A stretch of 43,214 nucleotides of DNA from Dissophora ornata. Taxonomy: Eukaryota; Mortierellomycota; Mortierellomycetes; Mortierellales; Mortierellaceae. This document shows positions 30,525 to 43,214 of the stretch, piece by piece. The stretch spans positions 6,109 through 49,322 of the forward strand of contig MU616720.1 in assembly GCA_025201705.1 (NCBI GenBank), written 5' to 3'. The position numbers were made by a program, and so were the translations under genes. A model generated the notes under the pieces. It made no database searches and had not been told where the DNA came from. It saw nothing but the letters and a program-made list of their open reading frames with translations. Every line of letters starts with the position of its first letter. Within the stretch, counting starts at the first letter, position 1.

Positions 30525-33265
30525 ATGTCTTCCGCAAGTCTCCCTCCCAAGCCTCAACTGAGTGAAGAGCAGAAAAAAGTCGTCTATGCCATCATCGATA
30601 CTTTTATCCCCGAACTTCAGGACGAGGAGCTCGAGGAATTTGTGCGTGCCAACTCTGACGGAACCAACGACGAGGCTCTGCGAGCATTTGGACGTGCAGG
30701 TATCATGAATGAGAATGTTGCCCCAATTGTCATCGACAAGTTAAACTCCTTGCCGCCAGAGAAGATCGAAGAGCTCGGCTTGGTTTTCAAGGTCCTTTCC
30801 ACAAAGTAAAGTAGCCGGATAGCTCTCCATCTCGCACACACATTCAGTGAATACTTTTTGGAGGGGAATGACGTTCGACGGTGGAACGCCTTTGTCCAAC
30901 CATTGACGCCCTTTTCCGCTTCCTATTCTTTACTAAACAGGGTCGGGACACTCGCATTAGCTGGAACGTACGCGGAATTCACTTCTCTTAGCCGTGAACA
31001 GCGCTCTCAGATTGTGCGCTCGTGGGCCAACAGCATGATCACCCCAATCCGCATCTTTGCTCGTGCTATGCTGTCCCTGGCATCTATCACCTTTTATACC
31101 CAACCAATTGAGGCTTTACACAAAGCCATCGGATACCCTGGTCCCGATCCTGAAATGCATGGCGAACGGTTCTCGACAAAGACCTTCCCTGTGTACGACT
31201 TTATTCAGGTCCCACCCGAGGGTCTGGAATTGACGTTCGATGTAGTGATTGTTGGATCAGGTGCTGGAGGCGGAGTGATGGCGGCGGAGCTGTCGAAGGC
31301 AGGAAAGCGCGTGCTGGTGATCGAGAAGGGTCACCACTATACGCAAAGCGAGCTCACCCTCGTCCAGGCAGATGCTTTAGCCAATTTATATGAAAATGGT
31401 AGGAGTAGTGAAGAGCTGGGTTTTTCTTTGCAATTGGGAAAAGTCACTTTCTGATAGCGTGTGAAAACAAAGAGACTCTTGTGCTCCTGTGCTACGCTCA
31501 GTGCTGCATATACAGATTCAATTCCATGTGAATTAACGCGCATGATTCTTTTCTTTTCACTTTCGCAACCTAGGTTCAATGTTCACCACCTCGGATGGTG
31601 CCCTCGCTATCTTTGCTGGGTCCACCTGGGGCGGTGGAACGAGCATCAACTGGAGCGCTTCCCTCCAGGTATGACTGCCGCGACCTCACACTCATTGATA
31701 ATCATTCATTGTCTGGATCTGGCGCGTGGCTAATCGCATGCGCTCTATATACAACAAACAATACCTATAGCTTCCATACCCTGTCCGCGAGGAGTGGGCT
31801 AAGCAGGGCCTCCCTCACTTTACCTCACCCGCATTCCAACAGTCAATCGATGCCGTTGTCGAGCGTCTCGGTATCTCTGACAAATACCTGAAGCACAACA
31901 GGGCCAACAGCATCCTCGTAGAGGGTTGTCACAAACTCGGATACCCTGTCAAGGATATTCCCCAGAACACTGGCCACCAGGAGCACGCTTGCGGCTGGTG
32001 CGGATTCGGATGTCGATTTGGAGAGAAGCATGGCACAATGATGACGTACCTGCAAGATGCCAAGAACCATGGAGCAAAGTTTATGCAGGACACTTTTGTG
32101 GAGCGTGTCCTGATCCACAAGGGCAGGGCTGTCGGTGTGATTGCTAACCAGAATGGACGCAAAGTGACTGTGAAGGCTAACAAGGTTGTGGTATCGGCTG
32201 GATCGATCCACACACCTGCGTTGTTGAAGCGCTCTGGATTGAAGAACAAGAACGTTGGACGTCACCTTCATCTCCACCCTGTTTGCTACGTCTTTGGCAA
32301 ATTTGAAGAAAAGATTGAATGCTACCAGGGGTCTATCATGACCGCGGTAAGTGAATTGGGATGCTTCGAGTAACACGCGGAAAGAGTTTCCGGAAGGAGT
32401 TTGGTTTTCGTAATGGCGCTGACGCATTACATCCTCACCAAAATATATATACATATATACAACATAGGTTTCGACTGTTTCCGAAAACACTGATAGGCAT
32501 GGATACGGAGCCAAGATCGAGGTCCCTTCACATCACCCAGGACTTAACGCTCCATTCATCAAATGGACTAGCGCTGGCGACCACAAGAGTCAAATGTTGG
32601 ACCTCAACCACATTGCGCCCCTGATCGTACTCGCCCGCGATCGTGATGGTGGCACGGTTGAGATAGGACCCGACGGCCTCCCCCGTGTCCACTACACTGT
32701 CTCGAAGCATGACACTGCCTCATTAGACGAAGGAATTGATTACAGTCTTCGACTCTTGGTCGCCGCGGGCGCAAAGTCTGTCTGGACCACACAACGCAAC
32801 GTGGATCCGTTTGTCGTAAACCCAGCTTTGGGCTACGATGACCCGGCCTTTGAGAAGTATCTTGCGGAGGTGAAACGTGTCAGTGTCAAAGTCGGATCGA
32901 CCTTCCTCGGTGCTGCTCATCAAATGGGATCCTGGTAGGTCCAAGTTTTTGGTTTCTTTGTTGTCTTTGTTGGAGGAAGTAAAGTTTGGCAGGTTAAAGT
33001 GTCGATTTTAAGTGAGAGCCTGTTTCTGACATTTTTGACTTGTCTGCCACCAAAACAAAACAAAACCAATAGCCGCATGGGTAGCAGCCCCAAGAACTCG
33101 GCGATCAAGCCAACAGGCGAGACCTGGGATGTCAAGGATCTCTATGTTGCCGATGCCTCGGCCTTCCCCACCGCCAGTGGTGTCAACCCCATGCTGACAA
33201 CCCTTGCAATGGCCTACTCAATCGCTCAATTCTTCAAGAAGGCCGACAGCTCTGCCAAGCTTTAA
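30525..33265 (+). CDS. FAO1: Long-chain (fatty) alcohol oxidase, GMC oxidoreductase
   Basis: Six exons (30525-30805, 30941-31398, 31574-31668, 31771-32346, 32468-32934, 33073-33265) give 689 residues, the usual size for fatty alcohol oxidases. The enzyme oxidises long-chain alcohols to aldehydes with O2, making H2O2, in omega-oxidation of alkanes and lipids. The FAD-binding motif GSGAGGGVMAAELSKAGK is at about 199-216. GGGTSINWSASL and the C-terminal GMC part with YVADASAFPTASGVNPMLTT are present, as is the cysteine-rich ACGWCGFGCRFGEKHGT typical of this family. The N-terminal 190 residues form the family's extra helical domain (LSEEQKKVVYAIIDTFIPEL). The last residues are SAKL, so the chain ends in a PTS1-type peroxisomal signal (AKL), which fits containment of H2O2. 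The start is the first ATG in good context (CCGCCATG). It is convergent with BDP1, 128 nt between stops. Confidence 0.95.
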
Positions 33266-33296
33266 CAAATCACATATAATCGTAAATATCATCGTA

Positions 33297-33302
33297 AATA
33301 AA
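33297..33302 (+). terminator. Candidate poly(A) signal of the alcohol oxidase
   Basis: AATAAA 32 nt after the stop codon, in the 128-nt space between the convergent alcohol oxidase and BDP1 stops. Confidence 0.5.
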
Positions 33303-33393
33303 GTGGGCTGCAAAATGCAACCCGATGTTGCAAACCATGACCCATTCGAGTATGTGGTTGCTAAATGGCATTACGGGTTTTAATATTGATTCC

Positions 33394-35290
33394 TTATTCA
33401 ATCGTGCCAACAATCTCCTCTTCTTCTTCTTCGTATGAAATATCATCCTGCACAACATCCTCGTCTTCGTCAAATTGTTCTTCAAATGCGTTTTCTGGGA
33501 ACAGCGGCTGCTCATCCTCGTCATCCTCCGGTTGTTTCTCTATCTCGCTCACTTCTGGGAACGCTGTGTCGGTCATCTGTGAATACTTTTCCAGGTCTAG
33601 GTCAGTATATAAAAATGCACCAATGTTAATAATCCGCAATCAAGCTTGTCACTTTCTACAGCAGCAAGGCATCTTCAATAAAAAGTACCTATTGGCGTTC
33701 TACTGTTCATTGCCTCCTCAACTCGAGTGTGATTATACCGATCCTCGCGCTTGTACTTGTTCTTAACAGCGGTTCGGGTTTTGCTCGGGAACAGTCTACA
33801 AATGATCCCGAAATCCGTGCCCCATTGCGCAATAGCCTGAGACAAAAGAATTTGTTTATAAAGCAAAGCGTCAAGTAAGAAATAGATCATCCATGTAGTA
33901 GTGCGCACCAGCTCATCATCGTTAGCATTTCCTCCGTACCTCGTAAAACCGTTCCGTTTCCTGTGCAGTCCATCGTTCAGACGTGATCTTCTTGGTATAC
34001 GTCGCACTATTGACAAACTTTGTGCTGGACGATTCTTCTACATACTCCATAGGTCCTTGGTGCAGAGGGGCCTCCACGGCTGCATGGTCAACAGTGAGGG
34101 AGTCTAGATCCAGCTCGATTCGTCCGTCAATTACGCGCACTTGCGGAGCAAATCTATTCAGCACATGTCGTAGAAATGAAACAGGACATTAGCATGGATC
34201 CAAAATGACAGCCTTTCCTTAGGAATCCGGAGCCAAGGACTCTTACGTCTTAGTTATTGGTGCGGACATGGATAAGCTGCTCTCACTCTTGGCTAGTTTC
34301 ACATCCTTGTTCTGCGGCTCATCCTCGTCAATCAACTCATCCTCGCCCTCCTCTCCTTCTCTAAAAGTCCTTGGTGGTGAAGGTCCTCTGCCTTCCATTC
34401 TTCGAATGGCACGTATCCGCTCCTCCTTTTTGTTTTGCTTCCGTTTCTCATTCAACATTTTCTCTTGCTCCGCATAGACTTTAGATCGCCGTCCTCTGCC
34501 TAAATCCTTCACGAACTCGTACATGAACATATTAACGTAATCTGGCATGCCTTCTTCACCATCCTCTGTTTCTTCTTCAACTTCATCCACATGGATCCTG
34601 GATCGAATTGCTTTGCCCTTTGAACGTTTCCTAGCGGATGCTGCGATTTCTGCTGCCTCTGCTTCCTCAGTATCCTCCAACTCGGAGCGACTTCTTGCGG
34701 TTGGTACAGAAATGATAGAAACTCCTTTGGTAGATTTTGAAGGTGCTGCAGAAGACGACGCTGAAGAAGACCCTGCTGCAGATGTTGAAATAGGTTCTGC
34801 TGCGGCTCTCTGTGGCGGGATTGAAATGGGTGTCGTTTGGTTTGTCTTGTGTACTTTTGCGACGGTGAAGGTTGGAGATCTTGGTGAAGTAATCGTGCGG
34901 CTATGAGTTGGCGGTGGTGACATGGGGGTTACTGTTGACATTCTCCGAGAAGGTTCCTTTTGTGGGATGTTGACTGGAACTGCTGGTGTACTGGCAGAGG
35001 CGCTATTGCTGCTGGTAGTGCTGGCGGTCTCTGACTCTAGCTGGGACGAAACAAAGGCTCCTGAGTCGCTTCCACCGACTGGCGGTGTCGGTGCCGGCGT
35101 ACCATCCTCTGATGCTCCTGCCTTGTTCCGACTTGGGCGAGCCTTTAGTTTAGGCGCGAATCTGGTCTGCGCCTTGTCTAGATTACAATTGGTAGTGCAG
35201 GACGCGATTTAGTTTGATTCAGGCCCAGATTTGCATGACATTAGCTGTCAATGAATAGCCCATACCAATGCGTGTGCTGATGCCAGACAT
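33394..35290 (-). CDS. BDP1: Transcription factor TFIIIB subunit BDP1 (B'')
   Basis: Five exons (35290-35266, 35177-34247, 34153-33940, 33836-33689, 33596-33394) give 506 residues in frame. BDP1 joins TBP and BRF1 on Pol III promoters (tRNA, 5S, U6) and opens the DNA. The extended SANT domain at about 375-435 reads TKKITSERWTAQETERFYE, AIAQWGTDFGIICRLFPSKT, RTAVKNKYKREDRYNHTRVE and then TPIDLEKYS, the order and junctions expected for BDP1. Before it comes the conserved linker (PDYVNMFMYEFVKDLGRGRR), and the N-terminal 200 residues are Ser/Thr/Pro-rich and disordered. The C-terminus is strongly acidic (DDEDEQPLFPEN, YEEEEEEI). It is shorter than yeast Bdp1 (594). The first coding exon is only 25 nt. 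Confidence 0.94.
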
Positions 35291-35688
35291 GGAGCTTTAC
35301 GTGGCGCACGGTAACGTGGTTTATAGGGCTACGGTATGCGAGTGCTTTTGAGATGGCAAGAATGGAGGAAACAAAAAAAAAAAAAAAAAATGAAGGCAAT
35401 CCAGGGTGGCTTTGCCCCCAGAAAATTGTTTGCCACCAAATATTTGCAAAAATGGGTTCGACTGGGTTGTGTGGGTTGTGTGGGCAAAAGATGGCCCATG
35501 CGATTGATCATGTTACCACGCTACGAAAAAAGCAGCTTGCGTGACCATCGTGCCCGACCATTGTGTTCGCAAAGAAAAGTCTCAGCGTTTCATGTGTTCT
35601 TTCGTCATTGAGTGTGGTGTGCTCTGGCCCTCTTGGCAGACGCTTAAACAGGCTTGGGATTCTTCGGGCCGCCGCAAGGAACCTCAAA
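35291..35688. other. Intergenic: BDP1 promoter and 3' region of the next gene
   Basis: About 400 nt with an A18 run at 35373-35390 and a GTTGTGTGGGTTGTGTGG string at about 35466-35483. No coding signal is seen; frames on both strands here are short and featureless. Confidence 0.4.
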
Positions 35689-36372
35689 CTAAATGTGTCC
35701 CTGTATCTGCTCTGGCGGCATCCTTATTTTGATATGATGGCGATTCCTACCCGGCTTTTTGTCGGTGCCGTTGTTGCCGTCGACTTTGTTACCATTGCCG
35801 TTACTGGTACCATTGTTGTTCTTGCGGTTGTTGTTTCTGTGTTTTCCTGGGGTGGGTTTGGAGTCACTTGTGTCAGGTTTGCCGCTGTTTGGCCCCATAT
35901 TTGCGGGCGGTGCCTTGCTTCTGATATCCTTTTGTCCGGTGAGGTTGGGTTGGGGGTTTCCCTTGAGTTTCGCCTTTTCGACTGGCTTAATCTGCGCAGG
36001 CTGCTTTGCGCTTGCGGAGGTCTTGTCAATCCATGATGGTTGAAAAGGTGGTGGTTGTACAAGGGGAGTATCCGTAGGGGGTCTTGGCAGGATCTTGTAC
36101 TCTGTAGGTTGTTTGTTGTGAGAGCGCCTGCCTCTCCTTGGGGGTGATGGATGGGCGGCTTTGTCGACTGGGTTCTTTTGCGAATTTCGAGCAGGGACAC
36201 CGGCAGTGGCTACCGAACGTTCCGTGTTGGCGTCTTCGTACTTGTACTCCTCCATATGTTCGAACAGGTCGCAACTGACAAGACTGTCGAGATATTCCTG
36301 CACAAAATCTCGCCAGCTGTCAGCTCCCTGATAGTTCGTAGTGTGCCATGCCAGGTTGTCCTCGCTCAGCAT
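35689..36372 (-). CDS. Hypothetical low-complexity protein (227 aa)
   Basis: A single open frame from the ATG at 36372; the next in-frame codons upstream lack a better start. I do not recognise the family. The N-terminus (about 1-50) is the only ordered-looking part: MLSEDNLAWHTTNYQGADSW, RDFVQEYLDSL, acidic and probably helical. The rest is Pro-, Lys-, Asn- and Gly-rich, with RRGRRSHNKQPTEYKILPRP in the middle and a C-terminal (KHRNNNRKNNNGTSNGNGNK) basic Asn/Gly stretch, suggesting an RNA-associated disordered protein. LPRPP resembles the Pro-rich motif by which Edc1/PNRC-type decapping activators bind Dcp1, but the upstream aromatic part of that motif is not clear. It is head-to-head with MTQ2, 288 nt between starts. 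Long consistent frame, good start context and spacing make it a probable real gene. Confidence 0.6.
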   Translation of the reverse strand: MLSEDNLAWHTTNYQGADSWRDFVQEYLDSLVSCDLFEHMEEYKYEDANTERSVATAGVPARNSQKNPVDKAAHPSPPRRGRRSHNKQPTEYKILPRPPTDTPLVQPPPFQPSWIDKTSASAKQPAQIKPVEKAKLKGNPQPNLTGQKDIRSKAPPANMGPNSGKPDTSDSKPTPGKHRNNNRKNNNGTSNGNGNKVDGNNGTDKKPGRNRHHIKIRMPPEQIQGHI

Positions 36373-36660
36373 GGTGTGATGTGAATAAGTACAGGTTGTA
36401 ATACGAAAGAAGTAAGAAGAAGGTTGAAAGAGTAAAAAGAAATACGGCCCGCCTTTTTGCATTTATTTGAGCCGAGCACGGTCCATGACGGCGTTGGGCG
36501 GGAGGAAGAAACAGTCACCGACGATGCGGAAAAAAAAGCGATGCTGCCGTGAGCAAAAAACAGTAATCTACTCCTATTGCTTTCTAGACAACGTGGCGCC
36601 GTTTGCATTCATCATATCATTCATCTTCTCATTCATACATTTGCGCAACTGCTGTTCAAC
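36373..36660. promoter_or_regulatory. Shared divergent promoter of the 227-aa gene and MTQ2
   Basis: Only 288 nt separate the two start codons, so both genes must be driven from here. No clear TATA box or known operator stands out. Confidence 0.5.
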
Positions 36661-37900
36661 ATGCTCCCTACACCAGATCTCTCGCATCTCAAGCGACAGG
36701 ATTACGAATACATTTACGAGCCAGCAGGTAGCACATCTCACTTGCTCGTTACATTCAAAAAAGGAAACAAAAAAAAAGGAAACAAAAAAAAATAAATAGA
36801 AAGGATTCTAACATTTAGGCTTATCTGATGCTTAGAGGACACGTTTTTGTTTTTAGATGCGTTTGAGGATGAAGTACCGTTCTTAAAGGAGCTTCAGCCA
36901 ACAATATCACTGGAAGTTGGGTATGTTACGAAGGGGGTATTCCTTTCTTTATATCCACATATCCACATCATCGATCAATTTCTTGCTGCACTTATTAACC
37001 GCATTTGTATGATTGATTAGATCTGGATCTGGCTGTGTCACAGCATTTGTTGGCAAGATCCTTGGGGAGTCAAACTGCTGTATGGAATTGAGCCCCTCCG
37101 CACCAAGTCATTGACAATTGATAATGGTTATCACCCGACTAATGAATCACGACCTCTTCTGCTGCAGTGAAGTTCTGCACTGATATCAATCCTAGAGCAG
37201 CAAGAGCTACACAGGGAACAGCCAAGCAAAATCAGGTACCATCAGACGCATGACATTGTTTTCCGCGACATAATGTAGGAAATGTAGGAGAGTTGACGAC
37301 ACTTTGCTAACTGTTATTTACAATACAGCTTTCGGTAGATGTCATCGAAACACATCTTACAGATGCGCTGCTTCCGAGGCTCGAGAGGCAGATCGACCTG
37401 ATGTATTTCAATCCGCCGTATGTCCTCACTCCATCTGAGGAGGTTGGGTCACATTCAGTAGAGGCAGCCTGGGCTGGAGGGATCGATGGGCGTGAGGTCA
37501 TCGACGAATTTCTGCCGTATGTCAAGGTAAGAAAGCACATCGATGTTCATGCTCACTAGCTAGTGAACCCATCCTGTACACCTTTTAGAGCGGGTTAAAG
37601 GTAGCTAATAACGTGCTTTACTTTTTATACTCTAGCGGTTACTTTCGGCGAAAGGAGCATTCTACCTTGTGGTCGTTAATGAAAACAAACCAGATGATAT
37701 TCGTGAGATCATGAAGCAAGACGGGTTCAATTCAAGTGTGAGTGCCACTAAAAATATGGTTCCTGTCTGTCTGTGGATTGCCCGACCATATCGCACGCAT
37801 TTCTAACATTCTTGATGTTTCTACGATCCAGGTGGTCAAGACTCGGCTTGCTGGTCGAGAAAGGTTGCTTATTCTAAAGTTTGTAAGGGCATCTCCATAG
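36661..37900 (+). CDS. MTQ2: HemK2/MTQ2-type protein methyltransferase (eRF1 glutamine)
   Basis: Seven short exons (36661-36727, 36857-36920, 37021-37079, 37168-37235, 37329-37526, 37636-37737, 37832-37900) give 208 residues, near yeast Mtq2 (221) and human N6AMT1 (214). With TRM112 the enzyme methylates the Gln of the GGQ motif in release factor eRF1. The AdoMet motif I is EVGSGSGCVTAFVGKIL (residues 42-58), motif II is CTDINPRAA, and the catalytic NPPY is at about 114-117 (MYFNPPYVLTP). IDGREVIDEFLPYVKRLLSA and GAFYLVVVNENKP match the later strands. The N-terminal VYEPAEDSF-like helix reads EYIYEPADAFEDEVPFLKEL. Six introns in under 1.3 kb make it the most finely split gene in the window; each junction preserves the family pattern. 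Confidence 0.93.
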
Positions 37901-38077
37901 AGAAAAAGACTAGCATGCGTATACAGCGAGCTGCAGCAGCTCAATGATCTTAAATTTCTAAAAATGCAAAGCCACCAGAATCAAACGTCGAGCTCAAACA
38001 ACAAAAATAGTCTGGACTGGCTGATTGCCCTCCTTCGTACTCCATCAACCATCCATTTCAGAAAGACTCTTGCCGAC

Positions 38078-40681
<2,604 letters not shown>

Positions 40682-40727
40682 ATGGAAGGAGAAGGCGCAG
40701 AGGCATATTTGAATAATTGTAACAACA

Positions 40728-40733
40728 AATAAA
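40728..40733 (+). terminator. Candidate poly(A) signal of U2AF2
   Basis: AATAAA 47 nt after the U2AF2 stop codon, a usual distance for 3' end formation. Confidence 0.5.
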
Positions 40734-42150
40734 TGGCCCATCTACCTCATAAGTGGATGAGAGATGTACGTGATGTATGGATGGAAGCGTACCTTGTTGA
40801 CTGAGTTCATAGATGGATGCTCAAAAAGAGTGTACACAGCGGAAGATATGACGTTCATCTGCCAATTGGTGAGCGCCTAGCGAATAAAATGTGCGGTAGG
40901 ATGGACAGCTGCTCAAAGAGGGGTATCCGTACAACTTTTGCCGGGCGTAGGCTCAGTTGTCCGTAGCACAGAAGAGTAACAACAGGACGAATGAAGGGCA
41001 AGAAGTGGTGTTCCTGTTCGGACGTGAAGAGAGGAAGTGGCTCTTTTTTAACGCGTGGGATGCCATGTGACGAGACGCGTCCAAAGTACGCGCGTTTCCC
41101 CTGGGACGTTTTTTTTATTCTTTCCGTGTGCAGTGGTCGCCATTCATTTTTGTTTCTTTCCTTCATCCTTCCACCATACACCACACGCACCGCCATCATT
41201 CTCGCAAATACCCATCGTTTTTTTTTTACCCCCATCGAGGACCCAACCCATCAAGGACCCATCCCAAAGTGAATAGTCAAAAAGAAAATAAACCTTTTTT
41301 TTTTAGCCAAACAAACAACTGAGTGATGTGAGTGATGAGCACTTGCGCACATGGATGAGCACCAGCCTGGCCTTGTCATCCTCATTTCTCATTATTTTCT
41401 GCTCCTCAAATCGTCGGCCCGTTATTGTTTACCTATGTCTGTGCTGTGGTGCTTTGCCATTTTTTATTATTATTTTTTTTTTGGCCATAATTGTTCCCAG
41501 GGAGCAGCTCGCAGAAGCAGCCGCTCAACCCCCTGTTTACGTTGTTCCCAACAGTACATTTTTTTCCTCCAGAACTGCTCGTGCAGTGCAGTGTAGAGCA
41601 AACAGCAACACCGCTTATCGGACCCGCGTGTAGATCAGCAGCAAAGTGGTGAGGACAGTAACACCCTTTGCCATCTGTCCCAGCTTGTGTGCTTCGAGCC
41701 AGACTGAAACTGAAAGGAGGAGGAACGAATCTGTTCTCAGGCACAAACAGCCTTCCAGGCACCGCAAAAGCTTGGCTGGACGTTGCTCCAACCAGAGTGG
41801 AGACGAGTAGTAGTAGCGTACTATCAAGCCCATATCCGCACCTTGTCGCACACCCTCTCTTTACGTTTCTTTTCTTTTCTTTTTCCTCTCTTTTCTTTTT
41901 TCCTCCTCCTCCCCTTCTCCTTGTTCTCTGCTCCCACGTTTTTTCTTTTTTCCCTTTACTTTCTAGTCTAATTCATCGTCCTCGTCTTGACCGTCATACA
42001 GGCTCTTTCTTATTTCTAACTGTCCATCCTCCCCTTGCAACCACTCACTCTTTTGCAATTGTCCATCCCACTCGTATCTCAGCATCTCCAACACACAGGA
42101 ACCAACCCGACCAACCGCTCGGGACTCTTTACGCAGGCACTCTCTCTTCC

Positions 42151-42170
42151 TCTCTCTCTCTCTCTCTCTC
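42151..42170 (+). repeat. (TC)10 microsatellite in the LIM gene leader
   Basis: Ten TC units within a longer CT-rich leader (about 42139-42185), 150 nt before the LIM gene start codon. Confidence 0.85.
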
Positions 42171-42322
42171 TGTCTACCCTCCCTCTCGCACTCTCCTTTG
42201 CACCACTCTTCGTCTGGCAGCGCTAACACAATCGTACACTCATCCAGGACGCAGATCTATACCCATCACATCCAAACAGGATCCATCACCCTGGCATCCA
42301 CTTCATATTCGCTTCATTCGCC

Positions 42323-43214
42323 ATGAGTGAAGCCCAACCCACCCTACCACAGCCACCTCCACAGGATCCCTCGCACCAAAACAGATCCTCCAAAGACATT
42401 GCAGCAGAATCCTTTCCTCAGCAAACCAATCAGACCAGTCTTCAGAGCTTACCAGTCCAAACCTCATCTGCACCTGCCCCGGAGCTGGCTCCCTCAGTGC
42501 AAAGATGTGGCAAGTGCGATTTGCAGATGAAGGGTTCGTTTGTACGGGCCCTTGGCAGCACCTATCATCTGGATTGCTTCAAATGCATGGTAAGGCACCA
42601 ACCAACAACGATTGGATAATGCGGATAAAACGCATTGCATTGGCATTGGCATTGCATCGTACACGACACCCCCTTCGCTCACTCATTGGAACACACTCGC
42701 TCTGCTACATCATGATACATTACACACACACAGGACTGTGGCCAGATTGTAGCATCCAAGTTCTTCCCCATCACCGAGCCCGATGGGAAGCAGTATCCAC
42801 TGTGTGAGCGCGACTATTTCCGGCGACTCAACCTTGTGTGCCAGTCGTGTGGAGGAGCTCTCCGTGGCTCCTACATCACGGCGCTCGACTACAAATATCA
42901 CATTGAGCACTTCACATGTTCGGTCTGCCCAACAGTGTTTGGTCCTCAGGACTCGTATTACGAGCACGATGGCAAGGTGTACTGTCATTATCACTACTCG
43001 CTGTGCTATGCTGTCAAGTGCGCGGGATGTCGGACGGCGATCTTGAAACAGTTTGTCGAGATCAACCGAAACAGTCAGGACGAGCATTGGCACCCGGAGT
43101 GCTATATGATCCACAAGGTAAACGACACCTCCATGTCCGCTACATTGCATGATGCTGTGTTGGCTCTGTTTGTGCAACTGGAAAGTGAAAGGAAAAAAGG
43201 AAAAAAGGAAAAAA
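42323..43214 (+). CDS. LIM-domain protein, LRG1-type Rho-GAP N-terminus (3' end outside the window)
   Basis: Exons 42323-42589 and 42734-43117 are visible (phase 0 junctions); the next donor (AAG|GTAAAC) leads into an intron that runs off the window. After a Pro/Gln/Ser-rich leader of about 60 residues come LIM domains. LIM1 (from Cys62) reads CGKCDLQMKGSFVRALGSTY, H-L-D-C-F-K-C, then DCGQIVASKFFPI and PLCERDYFRRLNL. LIM2 reads CQSCGGALRGSYITALDYKY, HIEHFTCSVCPTVFGPQDSY, YCHYHYS. A third starts CAGCRTAILKQFVEI and HWHPECYMIHK. The DYKYHIEHFTCSVCPTVFGP and HPECYMIHK strings fit fungal Lrg1, a LIM Rho-GAP acting on Rho1 in cell-wall synthesis and polarity. The GAP domain itself is not in view, so a LIM-only protein cannot be excluded. 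Start ATG is in good context (CGCCATGA). Confidence 0.85.

Larger units (their letters stand above)
40682..42322. other. Intergenic: U2AF2 3' region and long promoter/5' UTR of the LIM gene
   Basis: 1.64 kb without a supported gene. A candidate U2AF2 poly(A) signal AATAAA is at 40728-40733. From about 41850 the plus strand is strongly CT-rich up to the LIM gene ATG. A 220-codon frame at 41668-42330 follows this composition, overlaps the LIM start and has no domain, so it is read as 5' UTR and promoter. Confidence 0.45.

Noticed and set aside
41668..42330. 220-codon plus-strand frame before the LIM gene
   Set aside because: Low-complexity Ser/Leu/Pro composition from CT-rich leader DNA; it overlaps the LIM start codon and has no domain.

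Overview
The window looks like nuclear DNA from a Mucoromycota fungus, most likely Mortierellaceae (Mortierella, Linnemannia or Podila type). The genes are dense and rich in short introns (mostly 50-190 nt, GT..AG). Introns and intergenic DNA carry long A/T homopolymers. The largest locus is a NACHT / pentapeptide / WD40 receptor-like gene of the kind that is abundant in Mortierella. No rRNA, tRNA, CRISPR array or recognisable transposon was found. Exon coordinates were worked out by hand from reading-frame continuity, splice consensus and family conservation; there is no transcript evidence.

Layout: (1) 60-523 (+), 3' part of the histone chaperone ASF1. (2) 825-2909 (-), secreted, probably GPI-anchored periplasmic-binding-protein-like protein. 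(3) 3504-5930 (-), MEF2-type MADS-box factor with long Gln-rich region. (4) 6642-7856 (-), sphingomyelin/IPC-synthase-like PAP2 membrane enzyme, diverging from (5) 9302-13718 (+), SPX-EXS phosphate exporter (XPR1/SYG1). (6) 13870-16399 (-), MSP-domain VAP-like ER protein. (7) 17519-19818 (-), U4/U6 snRNP protein PRP4. (8) 19819-21718, about 1.9 kb without a confident gene but with short coding-like pieces. (9) 21719-27663 (-), NLR-like STAND gene with about 15 near-identical WD40 repeats, an assembly gap inside the repeats, and a frameshift plus nonsense codon just after the NACHT module. (10) 28616-29371 (-), cytochrome c oxidase subunit VIb (COX12). (11) 30525-33265 (+), long-chain alcohol oxidase ending in a peroxisomal AKL signal. 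(12) 33394-35290 (-), TFIIIB subunit BDP1. (13) 35689-36372 (-), unrecognised low-complexity protein, divergent from (14) 36661-37900 (+), HemK2/MTQ2 methyltransferase. (15) 38078-40681 (+), U2AF large subunit. (16) 42323 to the right edge (+), LIM protein resembling the LRG1 Rho-GAP.

Most genes are housekeeping: chromatin, splicing (PRP4, U2AF2), Pol III initiation, translation termination, respiration, phosphate and lipid handling. They do not form a pathway cluster. The accessory element is the NLR-like locus with the gene-poor DNA beside it. Its WD40 units differ mainly at a few surface positions, as in the fast-evolving fungal HNWD receptors, while the copy shown here appears broken. This is the part of the window most worth a second look.
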